Shown here one piece after another: positions 21,960 through 31,440 of a stretch of DNA of 64,000 nt. How positions within the stretch are numbered: the stretch's first letter is position 1; every line of letters begins with the position of its first letter. Location of the stretch: positions 16,989,552 through 17,053,551 of the forward strand of contig CM067525.1 of the NCBI GenBank assembly GCA_034509495.1, read 5' to 3'. The stretch is from Acestrorhynchus altus. Taxonomy: Eukaryota > Chordata > Actinopteri > Characiformes > Acestrorhynchidae. The translations under genes were made by a program, and so were the position numbers. A model generated the notes under the pieces. The model saw only the letters and a program-made list of their open reading frames with translations, did no database searches and had not been told where the DNA came from.

Positions 21960-23687
21960 TATTTTCCTTGCGTGTCATAATGTGTCGTGGATCAGCTTGT
22001 GTAAGCGTGCAGAGATATGAACTATTAGATCAGGATTATGTTGATCTTGACTTTTGAGTCGTGTAGTCGTCACAATGTGTTCGAAAGTATTGGTACCCTG
22101 TTTTATTTTCTACAAGGGCTTCACGATATTGAAGACCTAGATTGCGATAGTTTGTTCTGTGATATATTTTGCTTTATTTAAAAATGCAGGTATTTTTTTT
22201 ACCACATTTCTCCTGAAATACTTGAACCACCATGTAATAATTCTAGCGAGACCCTCTGCGTGAAGTCATTTGGGGTAAATTTAAGGATATTCCATATAAT
22301 CTGCTTTTCGTTGAGGTCATGGCGATCATTCTGAATTTTCCTTTTATATTAAGCCAGATGTTGCACCGTCTGTATGTTTTAATGTGCGTCATGTGACATT
22401 GCATGTTGTGTGACGATGATGACACCGAGGGCAGTTACATGCTGTTATTTTATAATTGTGTGATGAATTATCACTCAGTGATTCATCCCATCAATCAGAT
22501 TCCAACTGAATTAAATCCCAGTTTAACAACCAAAGGAGTTTCCAGTGCATGTTTACTGCTCTGCCCACATGAACATGATCAACCTGCATACAGACTCTGA
22601 CTGATCAGAGAGAGGGGGCGGGGCTGATGCTCACCCTGCATACAGACTCTGACCCCTCAGCATCCATTACGCTTCTCTAGAGCTGACCAGCTGATAGGGT
22701 AGCTGACCATCAGAGGGGATGTTTGCCTAGATGACCAGCTTTTCAACCACCTTGACCATTAAAGCATCTTAACCAGTTAAACCATCCAGAACCAGATACC
22801 AGTTCAGATACCAGTTCAGCAGCGGATCAACTTCCTTAATTTTCCCAAAAACAGCTTCCTTATAGTTTTCCAGCAGGTCAGCGAACCCAACATCACGTTT
22901 TCATCCGTGTCAGAAAAGAGTCGATCTCCCATGAATTCCTCCTTCATTTCGGAAAACGTGACGTAGACGGATCAGAACCACTTTTTCGGGATCGTAGCTT
23001 TGTTAAACACTCTTCAGTCGGTGTAAAAATGCTGTCCTTCTTTCGCTCAAATTCGGCTGTCCAACCGTCTCTTTAAAATTCCCAAACTCTTTGCAGAACC
23101 TTCTTCAACTCTCTAATTGGGAAAGGAATCGGATGCGGGTGTTTACTTATTATTATTCTTTTATTTAAAAACGACTCGTCTTGTTTGATCAGAACGGCTT
23201 CAATCTTTTAGTGAATAAAAGTTCATCAAACTATGAAAAGATCCCTCAGAAATGTCCCGAAGCTGCTCTGCTGTTACTCCTCTGTTTTCAGCCTCGGCTC
23301 TCGGAGCGTCGGCAGGTTTACTTTGAACAGGTGCACAAACTTCTGCTCAAGACTGACTGTAGATCACTGACGCGGTTTATTACTAGTTTGTCAGGATGAT
23401 TATTATGTGTGGACAAAAGTTTTGGGACACCTGGTCAGCTGCTTTTGTTGGAGTAACTCTAGATTTTGCAGCATTGTTGTGAGGATTTTATTGCATTCAA
23501 CAAGTTCGAGATAGATGATCCTTCTATAATAGAGTCACGACAGAGTCACGTTTGTTTATCTGCTCCAGAGAGTCCTATTCTATTGACAGTACTTCACTAC
23601 AGGCACTAGACAAGCTGTGTGTGCATTTGCACATCTGTATCAGCAATGGGTGCAGCTGAAAGTAGCTGAACTTTAACTTACACTGTT

Positions 23688-23738
<51 letters not shown>

Positions 23739-24409
23739 GGAGGCATCGGTGCATGGCGGCTGCAGTGTGAGCTGTTCTGATAAAACCATTGAAGCAGCCG
23801 AAGCTCTGCTCCACATGGACTCTCCATCCAGCTTACGAGGAGACCGAAGCCCAGGTACGGTTTCAGTCAACCAGCCCATTGTAGTCTACATTAGCCTCTT
23901 AGCTCCACTGCTAATTGGTGGGTATAAGCTTTCATTACCTGTAAACTACGTTATCCACACACACTGTGTCCAAAAGTTAGTGGACACCCCTTCTAATGAA
24001 CACATTCAGCTACTTTAAGTTGTACCTGTTGCTGGCAAAGATGTGCAAATGCACACACAGCTGGTGTGGTCCCAATAGAATAGAAGTAGTGCCAATAGAA
24101 TAGGACCCCCTGGAGCAGATAAAGAAACATGACCCTAATGCCAGGCGTGGACTAGAAGGTATAAAGCCCCCCAGCATTGAGCTGTGGAGCAGTGGGGTGA
24201 TGTTAAGGTGGAGCGGTAATCAGCCACCATCCTGAGCTCATTAATGCTCTTGTTGCTGAATGTAATCAGATCCTCACAGCAATGTTCCACAAACTAGTGG
24301 AAAGTCTTCTCTGGACAGTAGAGGCAGTTACTCCAACAGAAGCAGGACAATTGTATTTATTGAAGCTCCATTGTGAAATGATGGGGTCTAACCTTTAGAG
24401 CACTTTCTG

Positions 24410-24488
<79 letters not shown>

Positions 24489-27383
24489 GAGGTATTTGTG
24501 CCTCCGTGTGTGTCAACACCAGAGTTTCTGCACGCTGCCATGCGTCCCGATGTCGTCACGGAGACGGTGGTGGAGGTCAGTACGGAGGAGGCGGACCCTA
24601 TGGAGGTGGTGACCCTCATAGAGGAGCCGCAGGTGCTGGAGAGCAGCAGGAGGAGGAAGGGTGAGGTGTTTAATATCGTGAGATGAAGCTGAGCCAGTAA
24701 TAGTGGTGATGAATGAATAATGATTCGTCAGTGATAAACTCGCTTAATGTTGTTAATGTTCCAGAGAAATGCCCCCCTTAGTTTCCTGGGTCAGAGTGCC
24801 CTCTGCTGGACCTGTCCTGAATGACTGTTCAGGGCTCTGTGAGGACAGACCGTCTGGTTGTCTGTAGTTTTATTTGTTTGTTGGTGTTTGTCTGCTACAG
24901 CCGGGAGAAAGCCGAAGCCCCACACCATGTCAAACGGATCCCCCGATTTGGGCATCAAGAAAAAATCCAGAGAGGGTAAAGGTCAGTCTTCTTCCTCGTT
25001 ATGACCTCTGTCCTCCTCAGAAGGAGGGTTGATGTTGAAATATAAGAATCATTTCTTCATAAGAACTAAAAGACTCGGTGTGTTCGGTCTGTACTGTGTG
25101 GAATCGCCACAGTGTGGATTGGACATTTTGATTTTGTATTTAATCTCTACCTGCAGGCAGTACATACCTGTGGGAGTTCCTGCTGGACCTGCTGCAGGAT
25201 AAGAACACCTGTCCCAGGTATATAAAGTGGACTCAGAGAGAGAAAGGCATCTTTAAGCTGGTGGACTCGAAGGCCGTGTCCAAACTGTGGGGAAAGCATA
25301 AGAACAAACCCGACATGAACTATGAGACCATGGGCCGCGCCCTCAGGTGAGCTCCTGCACACACTGCAGATCTCTGAGGTCCAGCTGCCGACACACACCA
25401 GCTAATGAACCCCACCCCCTTTTCTCCCGTTGGTTTCTTAGGTACTATTATCAGAGGGGGATTCTGTCCAAGGTGGAGGGGCAGCGGTTGGTGTATCAGT
25501 TTAAGGAAATGCCGAAGGACATCGTGGTGATTGACGATGAAGATGAGGATGATGAAGATAAGTGTGACTCCAGCTGTGACGATCTGCCCAGTGAGGTGTC
25601 GTGTGACCGTGTGCTGACCTCTGATTTCACCAAGTCCCCTGGCCTCCTGAGGGGGGCGGGGCCCACCTTGCTACACTCCGCCTCCTCCAGATCCAATGTG
25701 TCGCTCGCTGCCACACCGCTGCAGCGCATAGTGACCGTCTCTGCGGCTACGGACGCAACACAGCCTTCCCGTGCCACCATTATTCCTAACAGTGCACCCA
25801 GGTGAGTGAGACACACAGACGCTGCTTTTTACATTTCAGTTTCTGAATCTTTACTCGGTTTGTTTAATTACTGTGCTGCGTAATCATCGTCAGAATCGTT
25901 GTGTGGGACTGCAGTTCTGTAGTGAAGGAAGATGAAGGTGATCAGGATCAATAACTGATGATAACTGTAGTCTGATCTGATCAATATTTATTGATCTACT
26001 CATACAGAAGTGGTGTCTCTCAGTACGGCGTCGGGTTTAACGCAACACGCCAGACGTCTCTGCATGGAGGTGTAGAGGTTCCTAATGGTGTCCTGTGATG
26101 ATCCATCCCATGCAGCTTGAATGTTCTCACTCAGTTCTGCAGATGGTGTGGTAGGGGTGGAGTGTTGATAGAGCGTCCAATAGCGTCCCACACGTTTTCA
26201 ATCAGGGACAGGTCTGGAGATGAGACCGACCACAGCGTAGTATCTGTGTCTTCAAGACGAGCGTCGTCCTGTTGGAATAGAGCACCGGAGTGTGTGTTCA
26301 GAAAAGGTAGAACCACTGGTTGACGTGTTCATGTAGACTCCCAACACAACAGCATGTGCAACAGGACGACCTTTTACAGGCAGATACAGCGATACGACCC
26401 GTCCTTGCTTACGGTGCACGTGGTCGAGCGTGGATCTTGAATCACTCCCGTCACAATGTCAAACCTGTTCAAGTTTCAGTCCTATTGGTTGATTTCTTCT
26501 GGATGCAACTGTTTTCACGATGAGTGTATAAATGTTTAGCACGTGCAACAACCTTTACGGATGCAGAATATCGGTCGTAGCAGGATTCCTAACAGTTTTC
26601 CCTTTCATCTCCAGGACGGTCCGTGTTGCTATGCAAGTGCCGGTTGTCATGACGACCTCCCTGGGCCAAAAGATATCCACAGTTGCTGTGCCATCTGCTA
26701 ACCCCCAACTCCTCACGGCAGCCACAGTGCCTACCAGTGTCGCCACGGCGACTGGAGGCTCCGCCCCTCCGCAGAAGGTCCTGATCCAGACGGTTCCAGC
26801 GATGGAGAATGGGGAGAAGATCACAGTGCAGCTTGCCAAGATCATCACAATCCCCACCACACAGCTCACGCACTGCCAGCTGCAGCCCAAGGGGGGCGGC
26901 GCTGCTCCCACCAGCATCAGCCTGCTGGGGGCGCCACTGGCACTACGCTCCCTTACTCCTGCTGCACAGGTGGTCCGGTTGGCAGTCCCTGCCCAGACGA
27001 GCCCCGCACCCCAGCTCCGGAACACGGCCAGTCCTGGCACGGTCCCGACCAGAAGCCCCACCCACACACCCCAAAACCTTCCCAGTCTCAATCCCACCCC
27101 TTCCCAAAGCCAAACCTCCCTCCCCAGCACAGTCAATCCCGTACTCGCTCGAAGCCCTCCCTCCACAGTTCAGATCGCAACCAATCAGCAGCTGGTTCCT
27201 GGCCAAAGCCACTCCCCTTTTTCAGTTCCAGTACAGATCCATGTCCAGAAAGTAGGAAGGTCAAAAGCAGACAGCGGGCCACCTGCTGGACACACAGCTC
27301 AAACACAGCCCGAATCAACAACGCTGACCACAGTGAGCCCAGACCTCGACCAGGCTGGACAGAATGTGCCCACTCACAGCTAG
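18511..27383 (+). CDS. ELF2: ELF2 (NERF), ETS transcription factor, long NERF-2-type form
   Basis: ELF2 is a nuclear ETS factor binding GGAA sites in lymphoid and broadly expressed genes. Coding exons: 18511-18585, 19092-19263, 23738-23854, 24490-24660, 24901-24981, 25157-25346, 25442-25801, 26615-27383; GT-AG phases close to 644 aa. Residues 1-25 (MTSVVLVDSGGRVLEY) and the acidic VYDDTELMQDVAEEQEVETE match the NERF-2 activation region. Then come EASVHGG...DKTIEAAEALLHMDSP, EVFVPPCVSTPEF, RPDVVTETVVEVSTEE, SNGSPDLGIKKK, and the ETS domain at about 206-290. The C-terminal exon holds RTVRVAMQVPVVMTTSLGQK, typical of ELF2. NERF-2 forms activate; NERF-1 forms lack the acidic region and repress in mammalian work. 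ELF1 is the alternative, but the exon order and MGARP neighbour favour ELF2. Confidence 0.95.
18630..19012 (+). mobile_element. Dispersed SINE/MITE-like element, copy 2
   Basis: It has the same sequence family and orientation as 2885-3130 and 50520-50960. It lies between the two NERF-2-specific ELF2 exons, ending about 80 bases before the acceptor at 19091. Confidence 0.7.
19092..19263 (+). CDS. ELF2: ELF2 acidic activation-domain exon
   Basis: Phase 0 to phase 1, residues 26-82. It encodes DYQDLVVEQVEEGADEVLVY, DDTELMQDVAEEQEVETEGV and little else. About 37 percent of residues are Asp/Glu. Only transcripts from the upstream promoter include it. Confidence 0.92.
19330..20035. other. AT-rich spacer upstream of the second ELF2 promoter
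   Basis: Long AT-rich stretches (TATATTAATATAAAAATG and similar) with no coding or repeat structure beyond composition. It ends sharply at the CpG-rich block. Confidence 0.6.
20040..20165 (+). promoter_or_regulatory. ELF2: Second ELF2 promoter (NERF-1 form), GC boxes and ETS sites
   Basis: GC boxes AGGGCGGGGT (20091-20100) and GGGGCGGGAC (about 20109-20118) are followed by ACTTCCTTTCCGGGCGGAAG (20117-20136), which holds CTTCC and GGAAG ETS cores on opposite strands. The NERF-1-type start codon follows at 20170. No TATA box is visible. Confidence 0.7.
20170..20221 (+). CDS. ELF2: ELF2 NERF-1-type first coding exon
   Basis: It encodes MALHEGTETQLDLLIRA and then one base of the next codon (phase 1), matching human MATSLHEGPTNQLDLLIRA. 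It splices to 23738 to give ...LIRA-VEASVH, identical in join to human, and yields a 579-aa protein without the acidic region. The ATG context (A at -3, G at +4) is strong. An out-of-frame ATG lies 7 bases upstream (20163). Confidence 0.93.
20246..20327. repeat. (TG)n microsatellite just inside ELF2 intron
   Basis: About 41 TG repeats beginning 24 bases after the NERF-1 exon donor, followed by four TTCCG units. Confidence 0.97.
20340..20990. promoter_or_regulatory. ELF2: CpG island body with CCAAT and GC boxes
   Basis: This intronic part stays CpG-rich. Near its end it has AGCCAATAGAGAGCGC (about 20857) and GGCCAATCGGAGCGGCG (about 20920) with GGGGCGGGGC directly after (about 20938), a promoter-like combination. 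It may extend the NERF-1 promoter or be a separate one. Confidence 0.5.
21074..21310. repeat. Direct duplication of about 118 bp in ELF2 intron
   Basis: GGAATAAATGGATACAGGTT followed by TTAAAGG recurs at about 21077 and 21192, with further shared sequence (TTGTTTG..., GATTAAAGGGAAAGTT / GATTAAAGGGCAAGTT). Copies differ by several substitutions. Confidence 0.8.
21311..22570. other. ELF2 intron, largely unique
   Basis: A (TG)n run lies at about 21924-21958. A short stretch at about 22120-22200 (GGGCTTCACGATATTGAAGA) resembles the tip of a hAT-type element. Nothing else stands out. Confidence 0.5.
22571..22662. repeat. Minisatellite family B, inverted outlier
   Basis: It has AACCTGCATACAGACTCTGA, CTGATCAGAGAGAGGGGGCG and GGGCTGATGCTCA, the reverse complement of the 52-bp unit arrayed at 51793-52010. 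A second partial unit follows. Confidence 0.88.
22663..23405. other. ELF2 intron, no clear feature
   Basis: A weak ACCAGCTGA-type repeat runs from 22680 to 22820. The remainder looks unique; I see no exon. Confidence 0.5.
23410..23668 (-). mobile_element. MITE-like DNA transposon, reverse copy
   Basis: Its reverse complement aligns with 23966-24352: shared CAGATGTGCAAATGCACACA, AATAGAATAGGAC, GGAGCAGATAAA and GAGTTACTCCAACA. It begins with GTGGACAAAAGTTTTGGGAC, a terminus-like sequence. The far end is cut off. Confidence 0.75.
23691..23737 (+). promoter_or_regulatory. ELF2: (CT)n acting as polypyrimidine tract of shared ELF2 exon
   Basis: About 22 CT repeats run straight into CAG, the acceptor for the exon at 23738 that both ELF2 forms require. 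Confidence 0.88.
23738..23854 (+). CDS. ELF2: ELF2 shared exon joined by both first exons
   Basis: Phase 1 to phase 1, encoding VEASVHGGCSVSCSDKTIEA and AEALLHMDSPSSLRGDRSP. Both 19263 and 20221 end in phase 1 and splice here, which fixes the two-promoter model. It is flanked by inverted transposon copies. Confidence 0.95.
23966..24352 (+). mobile_element. MITE-like DNA transposon, forward copy
   Basis: It starts CTGTGTCCAAAAGTTAGTGG and ends near CAGTTACTCCAACAGAAGC. It includes GGTATAAAGCCCCCCAGCAT and TTGAGCTGTGGAGCAGTGG, phrases typical of a widespread fish repeat. A third fragment lies at 43308-43374. Confidence 0.75.
24413..24489 (+). promoter_or_regulatory. ELF2: (TG)n plus TATATAG, acceptor of ELF2 exon 4
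   Basis: About 35 TG repeats end 7 bases before the acceptor AG at 24488-24489. Confidence 0.87.
25157..25801 (+). CDS. ELF2: ELF2 ETS-domain exons
   Basis: Two exons, 25157-25346 and 25442-25801, encode the ETS domain: TYLWEFLLDLLQDKNTCPRY, IKWTQREKGIFKLVDSKAVS, KLWGKHKNKPDMNYETMGRA and LRYYYQRGILSKVEGQRLVY. The recognition helix arginines of GRALRYYY, which contact GGAA, are intact; the 95-base intron splits the codon of the second arginine (AG|G). After the domain comes the acidic run VVIDDEDEDDEDKCDSSCDD. All hallmark tryptophans and tyrosines are present, so the domain appears functional. Confidence 0.97.
25990..26530 (-). mobile_element. Decayed Tc1/mariner-like transposase, ELF2 last intron
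   Basis: Minus-strand frames show FLNTHSGALFQQDDAR and SPDLSLIENVWDAIGRSIN, then TIRNLYTSMQRRLACCVKPD, matching the C-terminal catalytic part of Tc1-type transposases. It is the inverted relative of 9040-9490, with an internal deletion of about 30 bases after the QQDDAR block. Confidence 0.85.
26615..27383 (+). CDS. ELF2: ELF2 last coding exon
   Basis: It enters in phase 2 and encodes 256 residues to the TAG at 27381-27383. It opens with RTVRVAMQVPVVMTTSLGQK and ISTVAVPSANPQL, then PPQKVLIQTVPAMENGEKIT and LAKIITIPTTQLTHCQLQPK, the conserved ELF2 C-terminal blocks. The final 130 residues are Pro/Ser/Thr/Gln-rich and poorly conserved. Confidence 0.93.
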
Positions 27384-28536
27384 AACAGCAGAGAGCACGT
27401 GGACTGAAAACATCTACCAGTCGGTCAGGGCCTCAGCGCTCCCCCTGGTGACCGACAGGTGTAAGAGGAGTTTGTACAGTGGTCAGGGTCGTCGGAGGTG
27501 GGCGTGGATTGTGAGGAATTCAGTGAAAGGGACCAAACGGCAGCAACACTACAGTACTCCTGAAACACTAACAATCAGAGGACACTACCGACTCTGAACT
27601 GCACAGAGACGCAACCAAATGTGAACTTTTCCAGCTCCTGTAAACGTTTTGATACCCTGTAAAGAGAGTTTCTGCTCTTTGTTTCGTTTATGTTTCTTTC
27701 TTTTTTTTGCATTTTTGATGCAAAACCAGCAGCTCCGTCATAACGGTCACTGTGAGAGCGGCGCTCCAGTCGTAAGTGACAGCACCGCAGAGAACGGGGG
27801 AGGTTCTCTCTCTTGACCCGCTGGAGGAATGCAGAATGCTGTACATAGTATCTCTGCAGATTAGCGACTCGGACATCACAGCCTTAGAACTGTTATCAGA
27901 CTTTCGTTTTTTTTGCATTTTGAGTCGGAAGCTTTTACGTTAAAGCGATAAATCGGAGGAGTTCTATGCTGTGGTCTCACTCCAAATGTAGCCAATCAGG
28001 TCCGATGAGGAGACGTGAGCTCGGAATTGGGTTTTGATAAAATCCATTGCTTCATTTCAAGGTAATGAATTATCCAGAGGAGGGTAATCAGGTCCTAACG
28101 GTGGCTCTACGGCTGAGTCACACCCAGGCAGTCGGAACAAAATCCCGAGTGCATTCGGATCCGGAATGACGAGGAGAATCGAGGATCGTCACTGAACTAT
28201 CGCTTTTTAAGCTCAAGTGTTTTTAGTGCATTGTACCGAGCGCAGTATTACTGGCTAACGAGCAGCTCACTGTTTGTGCGTCCGCAGCCGTGTGTGTGCA
28301 TCCGGGTCGGATTCGGGTCATCGGTCAACACCGCGCACACCGTTACGGTTCTCACAGCCACAGCAGTAAAGGTCACCAACTGTCCCTCACACTTCTCTCC
28401 TCTTCGGTGCGGAGGGAGAGCGAGATGTCTGTGTTCAGAATGAACTAGTTTGTATTATTCAACATTTGAAGTATATTCTATTTTGTTGTACTCTTGTTTC
28501 AAAGTGTATTCAAGTAGATTTTACTGAATTATTAAA
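27384..28536 (+). other. ELF2: Probable ELF2 3' UTR
   Basis: Unique sequence follows the stop; an ATTAAA at 28531-28536 in AT-rich sequence is the best polyadenylation candidate I see. No competing frame looks coding. Confidence 0.45.
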
Positions 28537-28743
28537 AAAACAATGGAATTCAGCAGTGAATTGTTCTGAATTGTTTTTTTTACGTTGTATCAGAAGCTAC
28601 GGTTTGAATATGGTTAGGTCGTTGGTGGTCAGGGAAGTCCCCTTCAGCAACACGCTGAACTCCCAAGCTGCTCCCCGGGTGCTGGGGGTGGGGCTGCCCA
28701 CCCCTCTGGGCACGTGTGCTCACTGCTCACAGTGTGTGAAGAC

Positions 28744-28775
<32 letters not shown>

Positions 28776-28814
28776 ATCACTGTGTGAGGCCTATTACAGG
28801 AAAGGATGGATTTT

Positions 28815-29305
28815 GGTGGAAGGGTTGAGAGAAAGGCCCAAACCCTTCTTTAAGACTTCTGCAGTCCACCTCTGATGACAACCTGTTCTTGCCTAATCAG
28901 AGCTTGGAGCTGCTCAGGGTTCCTGGGGTTTTGTTTGTCCATCCTCTTTTTTTGAAGATTGACCACAAGGTTCTCTGCGATTGGGATCTGAGGACTTTCC
29001 TGGCAATGGACCTAAAATTTCACTGGTTTGTGACATGGTGCTCCATCGTGCTGGAAAGATCGCTCCTGGATTGTTGGGAGAAGCTCTTGGGGGATGTTTT
29101 GATACGGTTCCTTATTCATGGTGCAAACCCACACGTGAATGGTCTGGGGACACTGGACTCATGGTAACCTCGCCTTCTCCATTTTCCAAACAGTCTGAAA
29201 GAGCTTCATCAGAGAGAAGAACTTTGCCCCAGTCCTCTGCAGTGGAATTCCTATACTTCCTGCAGAACATCTGTCTTCGCTGCCCTACTTGAGACCCTTC
29301 TTGAC
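28815..29305 (-). mobile_element. Second type of Tc1-like transposase fossil
   Basis: On the minus strand, across frames, KVLLSDEALSDCLENGEGEV, HDGAPCHKPVKF and IPIAENLVVNLQKKRMDKQN resemble the LLSDES, QDNAPCH and DLNPIENLW blocks of Tc1-like transposases. It carries stops and frameshifts and is not the same subfamily as the copies at 9.2 and 26.2 kb. A (TG)n run lies at about 28748-28774, shortly before it. Confidence 0.7.
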
Positions 29306-29309
29306 TCCA

Positions 29310-29618
29310 CACACACACTGGCCAGGCCTCGAAGCCCTGATTTCAGACCTGTTGGTATTAATATCGTATAATAGCTTTATAAACAACCAGTAAATATAAA
29401 TATCTGTCCGATTCCGGTTCTTCTGCTCCAGCAGAAGCTGGTGGTGGTGCAGCAGGACTGTCAGATGCTACACAGACAGCTACAGCACCTCTATGCCAGT
29501 GCATTAGTGAACGCCTTGGCATTCTGTCCGTGTGTGTTTGTGTGTGGGATTTAACAGGATTTATTTATGTAAGTGCTTGCAGCTCTGAGTCGGTGCCAGC
29601 AACTCGGCAAACACCTTG

Positions 29619-29650
<32 letters not shown>

Positions 29651-29930
29651 TTTGGAATGAAGATGTTGTGCATGCAGTGAGGATAATTGAGGAGAACAGT
29701 TTGTAAACAACAATAACAACTCCTCACCAAACAAACCCTCCACAGATCCAGCAGGGTGGGCTACTGAGTCAGACAGGTCTAAGGAGGTGGAGGTCAGTCA
29801 CACAAAACAGCAATTACAGTTCTTCTCTGTCGACATTAACATTTGAACAACAGAGTTCGTAAAAAAAACAATCGAAACAAGTGCCGACTCATCTTCTGTA
29901 AAGGTTTTCTTCAACCTCACCTACAAGACC
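29310..29930. other. Intergenic, nothing recognised
   Basis: Contains a short (TG)n/(GA)n run near 29622-29650. No coding or repeat structure beyond that. Confidence 0.5.
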
Positions 29931-30315
29931 GCTGGTGAGGGTGGGTATGATGGTGATTATGGTTATGATGGTGAGTTTGGTGGTGATTATGGTTATGGTG
30001 GTGAGTTTGGTGGTGATTATGGTTATGATGGTGAGTTTGGTGGTGATTATGGTTATGTCTGATGGTGAGTTTGAGTGGTGATTATGGTTATGATATGGTG
30101 AGTTTTGGGGTGATTATGGTTATGAGTGGTAGGTTTGAGTGGTGATTATGGTTATGGTGGTGGTTTGGTGGTGGTTGTAGTGGTGGTTTTGGAGGTGATT
30201 ATAGTTATGGTGAACAGTTTGGGTGATTATGGTTATGGTGGTGAGTTTGGTGGTGATTATGGTTATGGTGGTGAGTTTGGAGGTGATTATGGTTATGATG
30301 GTGATGAGAATAATG
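29931..30315. repeat. 30-bp minisatellite GGTGATTATGGTTATGATGG
   Basis: About 12 copies of GGTGATTATGGTTATGATGG plus TGAGTTTGGT with indels in the middle (30055-30200). It yields Gly/Asp/Tyr-rich frames without other coding support. Confidence 0.92.
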
Positions 30316-30455
30316 ATGACAGACGTTTATAATGGTGTTTTATTGTTTGCATGTTGTCTGTAGACGTGAGGTTGCTGTATGATGACTGTTCTTGAGTAGT
30401 TATTGCAGATGCCTGGGCACCATATTTGCCAATAATCATCCCAAGCCTCAAACAA

Positions 30456-30456
<1 letters not shown>

Positions 30457-30504
<48 letters not shown>

Positions 30505-30515
30505 CTCGCTCTCTC
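30457..30515. repeat. (CA)n followed by CTCTCT
   Basis: About 22 CA repeats and a short pyrimidine run. Confidence 0.95.
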
Positions 30516-30712
30516 TGGCCAGCAGCTCATGCTCCACAGCATCTGTCACCTTGACTGGGCTTCAGATCCAACTCCATCCCATCTGCTCCAAAACGACCCA
30601 ATACACATTTCGGGGTGTGTGTCTGTGTGCGGGTGCCAGAGGCAGTTAGAGTGACAGACTGCAGTTGAGGAACAGCTCACTGACTTCCAATTCTCTGCTT
30701 TACTAGCATGAC

Positions 30713-30745
<33 letters not shown>

Positions 30746-30755
30746 AGGATACTCT

Positions 30756-30830
30756 CAGTGGGTGGAGCTAAACTGCTATAGGCTGAATGGGTGGAGCTAA
30801 ACTGCTGCAGACTAGATGAGTGGATGGAAC
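30756..30830. repeat. Minisatellite family C, second site
   Basis: Two copies of GGGTGGAGCTAAACTGCTAT and AGGCTGAAT. Confidence 0.85.
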
Positions 30831-31440
30831 AATTTTTCATCCATTGCTATATTAACAGCACATTGACCGACTCCCAGATAATGAATGAATCTGGCTGAAA
30901 TAGCCCCGCATCCTGGCAGGCTGTAAAGAAATTGCCAAAAGTGGCCCGGGTTTGGCCCCGAGTCGGTCTTGTGTCTGCAAACTGGGCTCGAACAGTTCGA
31001 AGTTAATCGTCACCCGTCAATCTGTCCAGAACCAGCTCAGACTAAAGTTTAATCTGTGAAAGAAGCCTTTCAATCTTCAAAAGCAAGGACCAAGATGACT
31101 GCTTGATCACCATCGCAGCCTGAACCTCGTGATCAGCACGACCACGTTGGACCTGCATCACCAGCAAGACAAAGCTGGATGATCAGCATATGACCACCAT
31201 GACCAGGAAGACCATCATGCCTGCATGACCAGCAACACCAAGCTGGTCAACCAGCATGACCAATGAGACCAGAATGAGTCGTCATGCACAATGCTGGTTG
31301 AGAGTTGAGTACCAGTGGGGGTAGACTTTCCTGGGTGACCAGCTGTTCAACTAACTTCACCATCACAAGCCACCGTAGACCAGCTGAATCCAGCAGCCGG
31401 TGCCAGCTGGGTTTTCTGGACTGTATGTAGTCAGACAGGT
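30831..31440. other. Spacer with ACCAGCATGACC-type simple repeat
   Basis: From about 31090 to 31400 variants of GACCAGCATGACC and CAAGCTGGTCAACC recur. The first part is unique-looking. Confidence 0.6.

Noticed and set aside
25442..25801. ELF1 rather than ELF2 assignment
   Set aside because: The MALHEGTETQLDLLIRA start, the VFVPPCVSTPEF block, the QVPVVMTTSLGQK C-terminal block and the MGARP neighbour all fit ELF2 better.
26555..27166. 203-codon frame opposite the last ELF2 exon
   Set aside because: Antisense shadow of a GC-rich coding exon whose plus-strand frame is clearly ELF2.
29931..30315. Gly/Tyr-rich RNA-binding-like frame
   Set aside because: Generated by the 30-bp GGTGATTATGGTTATGATGG repeat, with stops and no flanking exon signals.
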